Shown one piece after another: positions 11,771-21,364 of a stretch of DNA of 64,000 nucleotides. The notes under the pieces are model-generated. The model was not told the DNA's origin, did no database searches, and saw nothing but the letters and a program-made list of their open reading frames with translations. Source of the stretch: Adiantum capillus-veneris (Eukaryota; Streptophyta; Polypodiopsida; Polypodiales; Pteridaceae). Location of the stretch: assembly GCA_014529385.2 (NCBI GenBank), contig CM043954.1, positions 2,338,501 through 2,402,500 on the forward strand, given 5' to 3'. The position numbers and the translations under genes were made by a program. How positions within the stretch are numbered: the stretch's first letter is position 1; the number at the start of each line of letters is the position of its first letter.

Positions 11771-12773
11771 AATATTGCAAATTGATGTATTTCATGGCTT
11801 CAAAAGTTAGAACCACCATCATGTCCAAACTATATCGAGACCCCGAGCTATTCTTAGCTCTTCAAGCTTTCCTCAATGGAGAACTGAAAGTCGGGCTACC
11901 ACAATTTGCACAAGTGGATGGATCTAGGGAGTTTCCAATCGAGGAGGAACACTTAGATCCACAACCCAACCTAGATGAGAACATGTTGTAAAAATACCTG
12001 CTAACAAGATGGGACAATACTTTGAAGGCGATGAATCCAATGCAACCATACCAATCACTACCAAGGGATTAAATGTGAAGGGAATCTTTGATGGTGGCAT
12101 CGGGATTAGCATTATGACTAAAAATTGCTGAGAAACTATGGGAAGACCTCACCTTCGGACCACAAACATAGTGGTAAAGATGGCCAATGGGACTATTGTT
12201 AAACCTATTGGAATGCTAGAGGATCTCAAGATCAAGGTCTTTGGACACAAAATAGAAATACCTTTATTGTTATGGATTTCTCCAAGCATACTATGTCATC
12301 TGAGATAATCTTAGGACGTCCTTTCATGAGGGAAGCAAAAACGGTGCATGATTGGTCTAAAAACATGTCTACTTGCAGTTCCAAGGTTCAGTCATTCGAG
12401 TGGATCTTGTAACTTGTCGAGCACATCCTCTAGGAAACATATTTATAATTGATCATAGATTTGACACCACAGTTCACTCGTCCCCATTGCATCATTGTTA
12501 CATATGTAAATTGGACACTAATGTTGGGGAAGATTCTCCTTATATGGATGTTCTACCTGGGATGACTGAGTCTGACAATGTGGATTGGGTCCACCTAGCA
12601 ACAACCATAGACACTTGGGGAAATAGGGGGACGACCTGGGTAACACCTGAGGGGGATGAAATGCCACAACTCGTACCCTTAAATATGATAGAAGCAATGC
12701 ATATAGCTTCTAATGACCTACAAGATGAAGGCTTGACTGACAATGGAACCAATAGCATCTCACAAAGACTATA
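11771..12773 (+). pseudogene. A1 protease 1 (retropepsin-like, DGG site) and linker
   Basis: Conserved blocks: KLYRDPELFLALQAFLNGEL (about 11827), then KGIFDGGIGISIMTKNC with the active-site position reading Asp-Gly-Gly (12090-12098), then the flap and LGRPFM-like block (IILGRPFMREAKTVHDW, about 12305-12360), then a family-specific linker (SPYMDVLPGMTESDNVDWVHLATT). Retropepsins normally have D-T/S-G. A2 has the same DGG, so it is a family trait. Stops at 12130 and nearby break the frame. Retropepsin would cleave Gag-Pol in the particle. Confidence 0.75.
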
Positions 12774-13439
12774 GCCCTCACGATTCGGATTTAGGATCAT
12801 CACAATTGAAATTGACTTTGAGGATGAAGAATCTACATTAAATCTTAATGCAAATGTGGGGACTAACCGTTCAAAGACCAGTGGTACCCTAGATGACAAT
12901 CTATCCAGGAGAGCAGAAGACACAAGTAGCAATTCATCTAGTGACTCTTCACTAGAGATCGGCCGTAATTGAAATTAGACAAGAAGAGTAAGAGATATAA
13001 GAGGTGCCGTTATCAAAAAAATGTGCGTGCTATAATAAACGAAAAGAAATCTACCTCAGAATGGCTTAATTATATAAGGGAATGTGATGCTCATCAGAAG
13101 TTGGCAGATAACTGGGGTGAATACCTTCAAAGTGTTATGTGGTGTAGTCCACAACCCATTGACATCACATAGCTAGAGGCTATAGACAAGCCAAAGTTGA
13201 GACCTATCGTAAGGAGACAAAATAGAGAGTTATCTTAACAAAAAATGGAAGCGAAAATGAAATCATAGTCCACAGAACAACAAGACTCCACAGACTTACA
13301 CCCTGCACCTGATCATTTCAAATCCTACACCACGTAGGAGCATAAGGTTGTGTATATAAATGCTCAAAGAAAACCTATCGATGGAAGCAATGGAGTCTAT
13401 GAAGGTCCAACGATAGTTAAGGAGATAGAGTTAGCAGAC

Positions 13440-13790
13440 CCAGTCCAAACCTATTTTCATTGCCCAAGATTTGACAGAGACTGAGGAGTATGTACTTAAA
13501 GAACTTCTCAAGGAATTCAAGGATATATTTTCTTGGACATATCATGATATAAAAGGTGTTACACCTTCCATGATGCAACACACAATTCCCATGAATAGCA
13601 TGCAGATTGTATCGCATCTCCTTAAACCCTTTCAAATGCCAATTTTGGGTTAAAACTTGGAGTCATTTTAGGGCATATAGTATCCAAAAATGGGATTTCC
13701 ACAGATGAGAGAAAAACTAAAGCCATTGTTGAATTGCCACCATCTACAAACTATAAAGGAGTTCAAAGGTTCATGGGCCATGTTGGTAAT
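13440..13790 (+). pseudogene. A1 reverse transcriptase stumps joined together
   Basis: 13471-13620 reads as the RT entry region (LLKEFKDIFSWTYHDIKGV ... HTIPM). 13640-13790 reads as the end of RT, out of frame (GVILGHIVSKNGISTDERKTKAIVELPPSTNYKGVQRFMGHVGN). The palm with its YxDD motif is missing between them. The join is near 13625-13640. This is a deletion derivative that cannot copy RNA. Confidence 0.75.
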
Positions 13791-14093
13791 ATGGGAAAAG
13801 GACCATATAGAGTATGCGAAATCACCCCACAAGGTACCATTCGTGTGGAAAATCTTGATGGAGTTGAAACCATTGGATTCCTCAATGGGAGAAAATTTAA
13901 AAGATATTATGATACTTTAAGCAAAGAGGAGCTATGTGCCATCCATAAAAAAAAGGCAACCAAGGCACAAACAAAATTGAAGAAAATACAAGCTAAAATT
14001 GAGGCTAAGGAGAGCGAACAACGCATAAGATGCCAACGAGAGACCAGCCTTGGAGTTACACATGCATTCCGCGTTGAAACAGAGGATGATTGA
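13790..14093 (+). pseudogene. A1 integrase C-terminal stump
   Basis: Directly after the RT end stump, the sequence reads GKGPYRVCEITPQGTIRVENLDG, the typical end of a plant gypsy integrase (GPY module), then NGRKFKRYYDTLSKEELCAIHKKK and a charged, coiled-coil-like stretch (about 13945-14060). RNase H, the zinc domain and the DDE core are absent. The second deletion join lies near 13788. The frame stays open to 14093. Confidence 0.75.
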
Positions 14094-14464
14094 TTGGACT
14101 CTGACAGACCTCTACAATACCCTATTGAGTTAAATAACGCCTATGGAAAAGTTCTATATAACGCCTTTTTGGACACGGGTGCTAAGTATAATCTGCTATC
14201 ATATGGGGTGTGGTGTCAGTTAGAAAAGCCATCCCTATCTGTGAGTACTATTCCAAGTCAAGGGTGTCTGGCACACTTCTGTCAGTTATGGTTTTTGGAA
14301 TCTGGCACACTTCTGTCAGTTATGAAAACGGGGTTGTAGCTCAAGACTTTTTGGTCATGCCTGCTAGAACTATGGATGGTAATATAAACCTAGGACGCAC
14401 GTGGATGATAGCGAGAAAATGCACTATTGATTGGGGGACTGTGAGTGTCACAACACATACGTAG
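14094..14464 (+). pseudogene. A1 second retropepsin-like domain, downstream of integrase
   Basis: An aspartic-protease fold is recognisable: NAFLDTGAKYNLLSY with DTG at 14172-14180, and a C-terminal DFLVMPARTMDGNINLGRTWM with LGRTWM at 14390-14407 followed by ARKCTIDW. It is split between two frames by a 34-bp tandem duplication (tctggcacacttctgtcagttatg, starting at 14267 and 14301). It is distinct from protease 1 at 12090. Element E has the same domain in the same place. A protease after integrase is not the standard Ty3/gypsy order; the role is unknown. Confidence 0.7.
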
Positions 14465-14619
14465 ACACAGAATCCTGCCACTCAAGAAATAGTCCCTGAG
14501 TTATTGCCTCCTGAGGGAAGATAGAATGGAACATTGCATGTTCAAGAAGTTGAACCATATGTCCCTATAGCCCAACTCTCTAGAGCTTCAACTTATGTAG
14601 TTGAAAAAAAATTTGAGAC

Positions 14620-15400
14620 ACACAAGATCCTTCGCAATATAACTAAGTAAATATACAATTGGGTCCCTAAAGCTTCTTTGAAAACAACTTTTGATGCTCA
14701 ATCTGGTTGAAACAAAAGCCTCGCAAGAGACGTCCCAATCGCCCCAAGAAATGTAAAGAAACGTTATGTTGGATTCTTAAGAGACTATTAGCAGCCCAAG
14801 GCTACTATGACGAAAATGATCAAATCTGGGTACCTAAACGTACCTTGTGTTCTCTCCTATCACCTAGACTCCAAAATGATTTGAAGACCGTGGAAAGGAA
14901 AAATTCACAGAATGCTACACACCCGCTCCAGAGCTAGACAAATCTAGGTACCTAAACGTACCTTGTGTTCTCTCCTATCACCTAGACTCCAAAATGATTT
15001 GAAGACCACGGAAAGGAAAAATTCACAGAATGCTACACACCCGCTCCAGAGCTAGTTTGGATACCAAAGAAAGAACGATTTTTTCCACCTAGCTCAGGAA
15101 CAAGGAAGTCAAATGAAGCTTCTTGCTCTTCATGTAGTGATTCAACAAAAACACAAGCTTTGACACAACCTCCACCTACCATTGTACATATCCATACAAA
15201 CGAGAAAGAATTTTCACCTTCCGTTGTAAGTTCACCACCAACAACAACGTTGCAAATAAAATCATGGGAGATTACCTTACCACCCTTGCAACTAGATGAA
15301 ATGCCTAGGGCAACCAAAAACTATTGGTCAAAGTATTCACCCATAACAACTTGGAACAATTGGTTTCAAAAGGTGATGATTTCATTCCAAAAGGTATGAT
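14620..15400 (+). pseudogene. A1 tail protein with WVPK repeats
   Basis: It aligns with the C-terminal half of A2 ORF4. Repeated short motifs are NWVPKASL (about 14656), QIWVPKRTLCSLLSP (14821), a copy of that with the Trp codon now TAG (14945), and ELVWIPKKERF (15050). It ends LPPLQLDEMPRATKNYWSK ... NNWFQKV. A 118-bp tandem duplication (14821-14938 / 14939-15056) breaks the frame. The function is unknown. The sequence is basic and proline-rich, with no catalytic motif. Confidence 0.65.
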
Positions 15401-15406
15401 CTACTC

Positions 15407-15420
15407 AAGGAAGGGGGGAG
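15407..15420 (+). other. A1 polypurine tract
   Basis: AAGGAAGGGGGGAG precedes TGTATACTGAC at 15421. A2 has AAGGAAGGGGGGAG before TGTTTGCTGAC (minus, ending at 21344). This is the expected PPT-LTR junction. Confidence 0.65.
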
Positions 15421-16905
15421 TGTATACTGACATCCATCATTCCCTTGCTCCCCTCTTAACCTTCCTCCCTGACCTCTCAATCTTCCAATCTTAGGGAATG
15501 TATATATAAATCCTTATACTCACAAACACAAAAACAAAAAAGTAAAAGAGCAAGAGCCACTAAACAAAAATCTAGAAACCTACAAGTTCTAGTACATGAC
15601 CCAAAATCATAAAAACACATTATGCACAAGGACACGTTCTTTTGACATGACCCTTATAATATTTACACTCTAGCCATCATCTATCTGTGTGTACAAATAT
15701 GGCTAGTACGCTAGAGTCATCCACTCTTACCTTGGGTGAGAGGTACCCTCTTTACTTGTCACAAATGTTTCACATAGTCTACTCGGTGCTTTCCTGTGAA
15801 TGGGATTTGGTAGGTACGCTAGCATGTGAGAGGAATTGCGAGGAGTTAGAATGGCTGATATGTCTCTTGACCAGGAGTGATCCATACCATTGCACAAGCC
15901 TACCCTTTTGACCAAGATGACTATAGATGTTTAGTGACCTTCTTAGTAAACATTTGTGCCTCTAATGATGAAGAAGATTTACATGATTACACGGATGGCT
16001 CTTATGGTATCACGGATGATGGCTTTTTTTTTCTCGACGATGATGAGGATAGGGGTTTAGCCTTAGGGTTACCTCCCAATCTCTACAATATCCTATTCCC
16101 TTGACTCTCTAAGGGGGTGCAAATAATTAGGTTAGGGTTCTATATGTTACTTGATTGTGTTCAATAAAGGGTGGTGCCTCTTCCCATTGATGTGCCTCAT
16201 AGAGGTATTTTTTGTGTTTTCAAGTGTGTACAAGAATGTGTTGTTGTTGTTAGGGATTGGAACTTCATGGAATCTTTCTCTCGTTCAGTCTTCGAAGGTG
16301 CGATCATCAACACAAACATGTGTTTCTTGTCCATTAGCATTGCCTCTTATCTTTGTTTTTGCATCCATGTTTGTTTGCTTTAAATGTGATTGGTAGCACA
16401 ATATTCAACACATTTGCTTCGATTAAACATTAGATCCTATATAATTTTCTTTCATAATCAGTTGTCTAGATTAAAGAATCAAGCAATTTGACTAAGCTAG
16501 TTTGACCAAGTTAGGCGTTAGAGATCTTCTCTTAATATCATGGGGAATGCCTTCCTAATAATCAATGGTTACTTTAGGCTCTTAATACAATTTAGACAGC
16601 ATTGTGTACAATGTACTAGGGCTTTCTAGTGGGCTTAATCCCTATTGACCTTTAGCTTAAGTATTATAAAGGGATTTTACTAGTGTGATGAGCCTTGGGA
16701 GGGTAACAGTGTTATATGACCCCCCAAAGTTACAAAATTGAAATGCTGAAAACAAAAAAACAAAAAAAATCAATAGTGTCACGATGTAAAATCTTAAGCT
16801 GAAAGAGAAATTCTATCTTGATTTGATGCTTCACTCACATGTATCACCTATGGTACTAGAGCCCTAGACGTTCCCAGTGTGGGCACTTTTCCTTGAAAAG
16901 CAAAA
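15421..16905 (+). repeat. LTR-like block ending in a primer-site-like motif, shared with A2
   Basis: It begins TGTATACTGAC after a PPT, contains a TATA-like 'gtatattataaagg'-type region near 16670, and ends near ACATGTATCA followed by CCTATGGTACTAGAGCCC (about 16848-16866), which resembles an iMet primer site. The same block occurs on the minus strand inside A2 (21343 down to about 20310), with matching phrases such as 'ggggaatgccttcctaat' and 'agggctttctagtgggctta'. After about 16905 the two copies diverge: A1 runs into copia gag, A2 does not. Small ORFs within are not conserved. Confidence 0.55.
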
Positions 16906-16981
16906 AACTCAAGACACGTGTTGTTCTCGCTTTGTTTCTCCTCCTTTTGGGCAGTTTTAACATCAAGTGCAGGCATTCGCC

Positions 16982-18165
16982 ATGGCCAACAACAACACAG
17001 ATGTGTTCAAGATGTTTGCTGCTGAGGACACATTGGATGGGGACAATTACCCAATGTGGGCTTACATGATGCAACATGTTCTTGTGTAAAAGGGTGTTTG
17101 GAATATTGTGCAGGGCATTGATGTGCGTCCTGGTTCTGAGGATGTAGGCAATGTTGAGGATGTTACAGGTCTTGCTGCTGCAAGGGTTGCTGCTGTTAGA
17201 GTTGTTTTGCCTACGACAGAACAAGCTCGTTGGATGTAAAAGATGCACAGGCTCATGCATTGATTGTGTTATCTATGAAGCGCACTATTACTCCTCACAT
17301 TCATCTAGAAAAATGTGCAAAACAGGTTTGGGATATTTTGGTTGGTCTTTATGCAAGTCACAATGAGACTAAAATTGCATTGGTGCGTAAAGAGCTGGAG
17401 TCGAAGATTATGCATGAGGAAGATGATATGGACACTTTCCTTGCTGGTGTCAAGGATATCAATGAGAAACTTATTTCTGTAGGTGAAGTCATCTCAGACA
17501 GTTTCCTTGCGTAGATTGTTCTTGATGCCTTGCCAGATTCTTACTAGAATTTTCTAGTACTTGAAGACTTATGACCCAAGGAAATCCTGAAGTTGTCAAG
17601 TTTGATGCTTTGTGCACATTGCTGTTGCAAGAGTCTCTTTCCAAAAAAATAGGACTAGACAGTGTTATGCAGTTGAACATGCTTTTATTGCTGCTCAAAG
17701 AAAAGGTGGTAACAGTAATGCAGCCACTTCTCATTGTTCTTCTGCGAGTGGAAAATTACCTATTCCTAATGCTTCTGCTGCTGGCAGCAACCCGTCTGGA
17801 AATTTTGGTGATAAGGGCAAAAAGAAGATGTGTTGACATTATTGTAAAGCTAATGATCACTTGATCAAGCAATGTTCTAAGTTGAAGGCCAAAGAGACAA
17901 AGAAGAAAGAAACTGGTTCCACTACAAATGCAACTATTTTTGAGTCTTCTGTGAAAGGAGATTGTGAAGATGCGTGTAAAGCTAATGATTACTTGATCAA
18001 GCAATGTTCTAAGTTGAAGGCCAAAGAGGCAAAGAAGAAAGAAACTGGTTCCACTACAAATGCAGTTATTGTTGAGTCTTCTGTGAAAGTTGATGTTGAT
18101 GCAGAATGGGCTTTTAGTGCAGAGTGTACCTATAATCCTGTTGTCCATGATGCATGCATGTCAGT
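16982..18165 (+). pseudogene. Copia 1 gag with duplicated zinc-knuckle segment
   Basis: The start is ATG at 16982 (MANNNTDVFKMFAAEDTLDGDNYPMWAYMM, a copia gag N-terminus with the W-x2-M region). The gag core continues out of frame at 17230-17514 (CAKQVWDILVGLYASHNETKIALVRKEL). A knuckle with CX2CX4HX4C spacing (CHYCKANDHLIKQC) lies near 17836-17872; a 132-bp in-frame duplication repeats it at about 17976 as CKANDYLIKQC, with His replaced by Tyr. Stops at 17087 and 17515 and a TGA just before the first knuckle show decay. Gag would assemble particles and bind RNA. Confidence 0.75.
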
Positions 18166-18440
18166 TTTTTTGCAGAGTCACATGTGTGGTATTTCGACAG
18201 TGAAGGTATAAAGCACAATACCTCACATCCCGATTTCTTCACCTCTCTTAACTCTATCCCTTATGGGAATTCAATTACTTGTGCCAACAATGCCTCTTAT
18301 CCGGTTCAGGGAGTTAAGAATCTGCTTACTGTTGCAAGTGGTAGTTCTTTCACACTTGTTGATGCACTTTATGTACCTAGGATCAAAATAATCTTTTATC
18401 TATATCTGCACTTTCTAGATTTGGACTTGTAGTCAAGTTT
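18166..18440 (+). pseudogene. Copia 1 protease
   Basis: SHVWYFDSEGIKHNTSHPDLF-like text (about 18178-18240) matches the copia protease start, usually WxxDSGAxxHM. Here the glycine of DSG is Glu, so the catalytic loop is changed. It is followed by PYGNSITCANNASYPVQGV and TLVDALYVPRIK, the usual C-terminal blocks. It lies one frame away from the end of gag. Inactive. Confidence 0.7.
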
Positions 18441-19112
18441 GTGGATGACAAATGTATAGTACATGATCTCAGTTTTGGTGATGAAATTGTTGCATCTAGC
18501 ATTTTATGCCGTGGCTATATAAACTCACTTTGTATGACAAGTGTGGGCAGAATTTTGCAAATGCAGTTGTGGATTCTAAGGCTATCTCAAATGCAAAACT
18601 TTGGCATGCACATTTTGAACACCTAAATTTTGCCAGTTTGCTACGTTTGCAAAAATCTGATATGGTTGCTTCTTTACTGCCTCTTGAAGCACTTGTCAAA
18701 CATGTTTGTGAAGGGTGTATTTTGGGTAAGTTTTAGCATTCAAAGCTTCCAAAGGATGGTTTAGTTAGCGCCACATGTAGGTTGCAACTTGTGTATAGTG
18801 ATGTTTGTTGGCCCATGCAAACTTCGTCCTTGGGAAATTACCTTTACTTTTGTGACTTTCCTTGATGATTACTCCAGGCATGCATGTGTGTATCTGCCTA
18901 AAGCAAAGTCTGAAGTTTTTATGCGCTTCAAACAATTTCTGGCTATGGCTGAAAATGTCTCAAAATGTACTATGGGCACTCTCCGTTTCGATCGAGAGGT
19001 GGAGTATATGTCTCATGAATTTAATGCATTTTTGGCTAGCCGTGGGATAAAACACCAATGTATAATGGCTTATATGCCTGAGCAAAACTGTGTTGCTGAG
19101 AGGAAAAATAGG
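18441..19112 (+). pseudogene. Copia 1 integrase, first part
   Basis: The GAG-pre-integrase zinc region (KLWHAHFEHLNFASLLRLQ ... CEGCILGKF, 18585-18735) precedes the core (TFLDDYSRHACVYLPKAKS, 18855-18905; the second Asp in TLRFDREVEY near 18985; VAERKNR at 19090-19112). The zinc-binding H-H-C-C pattern is visible. It ends inside the ERKNR motif, where A2 is inserted, and continues at 28032. Frameshifts lie near 18735-18790. Confidence 0.75.
19108..19112 (+). repeat. Target-site duplication ATAGG (left, A2)
   Basis: ATAGG directly precedes the TGTGCGCTCC end of A2 and recurs at 28032-28036. It encodes part of the Asn-Arg of the copia ERKNR motif. Confidence 0.92.
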
Positions 19113-19363
19113 TGTGCGCTCCTTGCCGCACTGTCGAAGCAAGGGACTTGCCAATACACCGTATGCGAGCCACAAACGGCTCCAAGCACACAACAAGCCT
19201 AAACTAGCAAGCTCAAGAAAACAAAGGGTGTGTCACTCACCGCTCTACGCTCGCCTTCGTGGTGGATTCCTCGCCGCGATGAAGAAGAAGCTGCAGTCGT
19301 GCCGCGCTCAACCGCCTCGCCGCCGCCGTGCCTTCGTAATGCTCGATCGCACACACACTCTCC

Positions 19364-19458
<95 letters not shown>

Positions 19459-19750
19459 GGAGGTGAAGAAGAAGAAGATGGAGATGGAGCAAGAGCACTC
19501 TTCAATTGCACAAATGAGAGAATGAGTAAAAATTAGGTTTAGTTGGATTTTATAGGAGCTCACCCCATTCACACTTGGGCGCCCATGCTTAACCAACTAA
19601 TCCCTTGAATGTCCAAGTTAAAGTGCGCCTCTCATCGACGATCCCTCTACCTTTCCCTATTGGACCGACAAGCCCGGTGCCTGACTCTACCAAATACATA
19701 ATACGCGTCCATCGTAGGTGATGGGTGTCCGTGAGCCGTGAGGGTTAACA
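19113..19750 (-). repeat. A2 3' LTR
   Basis: On the minus strand it starts TGTTAACCCTCACGG and ends GGAGCGCACA. It is 638 bp, against 580 bp for the other LTR. The 58-bp difference equals the longer (CA)n tract here (19382-19457, 76 nt against 18 nt). Confidence 0.92.
19363..19457. repeat. (CT)n(CA)38 compound microsatellite inside A2 LTR
   Basis: A CT tract of about 19 nt is followed by 76 nt of CA. The partner LTR has the same CT tract but only nine CA units. ORFs reading THTHTH or CVCVCV here are artefacts. Confidence 0.95.
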
Positions 19751-19763
19751 TGCCCCCCTTCCT
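19751..19763 (-). other. A2 polypurine tract
   Basis: Minus strand AGGAAGGGGGGCA abuts the TG of the 3' LTR. This is the normal plus-strand priming position. Confidence 0.75.
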
Positions 19764-20310
19764 GATGTAGATTCCGTCCTCGGAAGCTATTGAGTTGAAG
19801 CTGGTTCGTCGAGGTGGAAGAGCATTTGAGATGAATGTCCTAGCCTTCTTCAGTCACTGCAAAATCAAACAACATTGGCACAGTAATTGCATTCTCTTAA
19901 AAAGCATATGCAGTTTTAGGTAGACAAATTGATTGGTAAAAGAATTTCAAACAATTTGTTAGCAATGAACATTAAATTGCAATGTAATCAAATGCATAAA
20001 CAGATGTAAAGGCAAAAAATTAAACAAGTCTGGGGTCGCTAATTTGACGGTCGAAAAGCACTAGAGATCGAATATTAATACCATGGGTAAGCTTCTTAAT
20101 TTTCTGTGGTCAATTAAGTTGTTTAATCGCGAGAGCCAAGTATTCATGTTCGAGGGCTGACTAGAGGCTATATCTAGAAAACCTTGTAGTTAAGCTACCA
20201 TAAAAGGAATTTCTCATGAAATCATCGCCTGACTGATTACTTTTTCTTTGACCCCCCAAAGTCTTTTCACATTGATTCAATTATGAAGTGGGTGCTTATT
20301 TTGTATGCCT
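19764..20310 (-). other. A2 3' untranslated stretch
   Basis: No coding or repeat was recognised. It has no counterpart in A1, whose sequence changes to copia at the equivalent point. Confidence 0.5.
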
Positions 20311-21343
20311 TGGGTTTTTTGCTTCTCAAGGAAAAGTGCCCACACTGGGAACCTCTAGGGCTCTAGTACCATAGGCGATACATGTGAGTGAAGTACCAAA
20401 TCAAGCTGAGATTTCTCTTCCAGCTTAAAATTTTTCATTGTGGCACTTTGATTTTTTGCTTGTTCATTTTCAGCATTTAAATTTTGTAACTTTGGGGGGT
20501 CATATAACATTGTTACACTCCCCAGGCTCATCACATTAGTAAACTCCCTTTATAATACTTAAGCTAAAGGTCGATAGGGTTAAGCCCACTAGAAAGCCCT
20601 AGTACATTTCATACAATGCTGCCTAAATCGGATTAAGAACCTAAGTAACCATTGCTTATTAGGAAGGCATTCCCCATGGTATTAAGAGAAGATTTCTAAT
20701 ATCTAGCTTGGTCAAACTAGCTTAGTCGGACTGCTTGATTTTTAAACCTAGACAAGTGATTATGACAAAACATTACATTGAATTAAATGTTTGATACTAA
20801 GCAAATGCGCTGAATATTATGCTACCAATCACAATCAAAGCAAACAAACATGGATGCAAAAAGATAAGGGCAATGCTAATGGACAAGAAACACCTGTTTG
20901 TGTTGATGGTCGCGCTTGATTTGAAGGTTCCATGAAGGTCCAAATCCTATCAATAGCAACACGGTCCTGTACACACTATGAAACAAAAGGAATACCTCCA
21001 GGAGGCACATTAGTGGGAAAAGAGATCTTTGCTAATCACTCAACTCTAAAACAGAAACACTCCTATCGTACTAATCTTACCTACCCTCCATCACTCAAGT
21101 GATGAGGATCAAAGGTGTTTTATGGCATAGGTTTTTGTTTCACTGTACCAGATGTGACATGTGTAGGTCTGAGTCAATGTTTTGAATTTTATTGTGCATA
21201 CTCGTTTGCTAATTGCTCTTGCTCTTTTTTTTTTGTTTTTTGTGAGTATAAAGCTTTATATGTACATTCCCTAAGATTGGTGATTGAGAGGTCAGGGAAA
21301 AAGGTTGAGAGGGAAGCAAGTGAATAATGATTGTCAGCAAACA
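20311..21343 (-). repeat. Internal LTR-like block of A2, shared with A1
   Basis: This is the minus-strand counterpart of 15421-16905. It is preceded (minus sense) by the PPT-like AAGGAAGGGGGGAG and ends with CCTATGGTACTAGAGCCC at about 20362-20379, an iMet-primer-like motif. It lies inside A2, not at its ends, so it is a fossil of an older recombination rather than the element's own LTR. Confidence 0.55.
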
Positions 21344-21364
21344 CTCCCCCCTTCCTTGGGTAGA

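Larger units (their letters stand above)
1800..16905 (+). mobile_element. Ty3/gypsy element A, copy A1 (decayed, interrupted by B)
   Basis: Order of parts: leader (about 1800-2232), gag (2233-4672, resuming at 10595), protease 1 (11770-12770), RT stumps (13440-13790), integrase C-terminal stump (13790-14093), a second retropepsin (14094-14464), a WVPK tail (14620-15400), a polypurine tract (15407-15420) and an LTR-like block (15421-16848). It aligns along most of its length with minus-strand copy A2 (19113-28031), which defines the family. Element B is inserted in gag at 4673-10594 with 5-bp target duplications, so A1 is older than B. Many stops and frame changes show it is dead. Its outer LTRs and its Asp-type primer site were not found on the left side. 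Confidence 0.8.
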
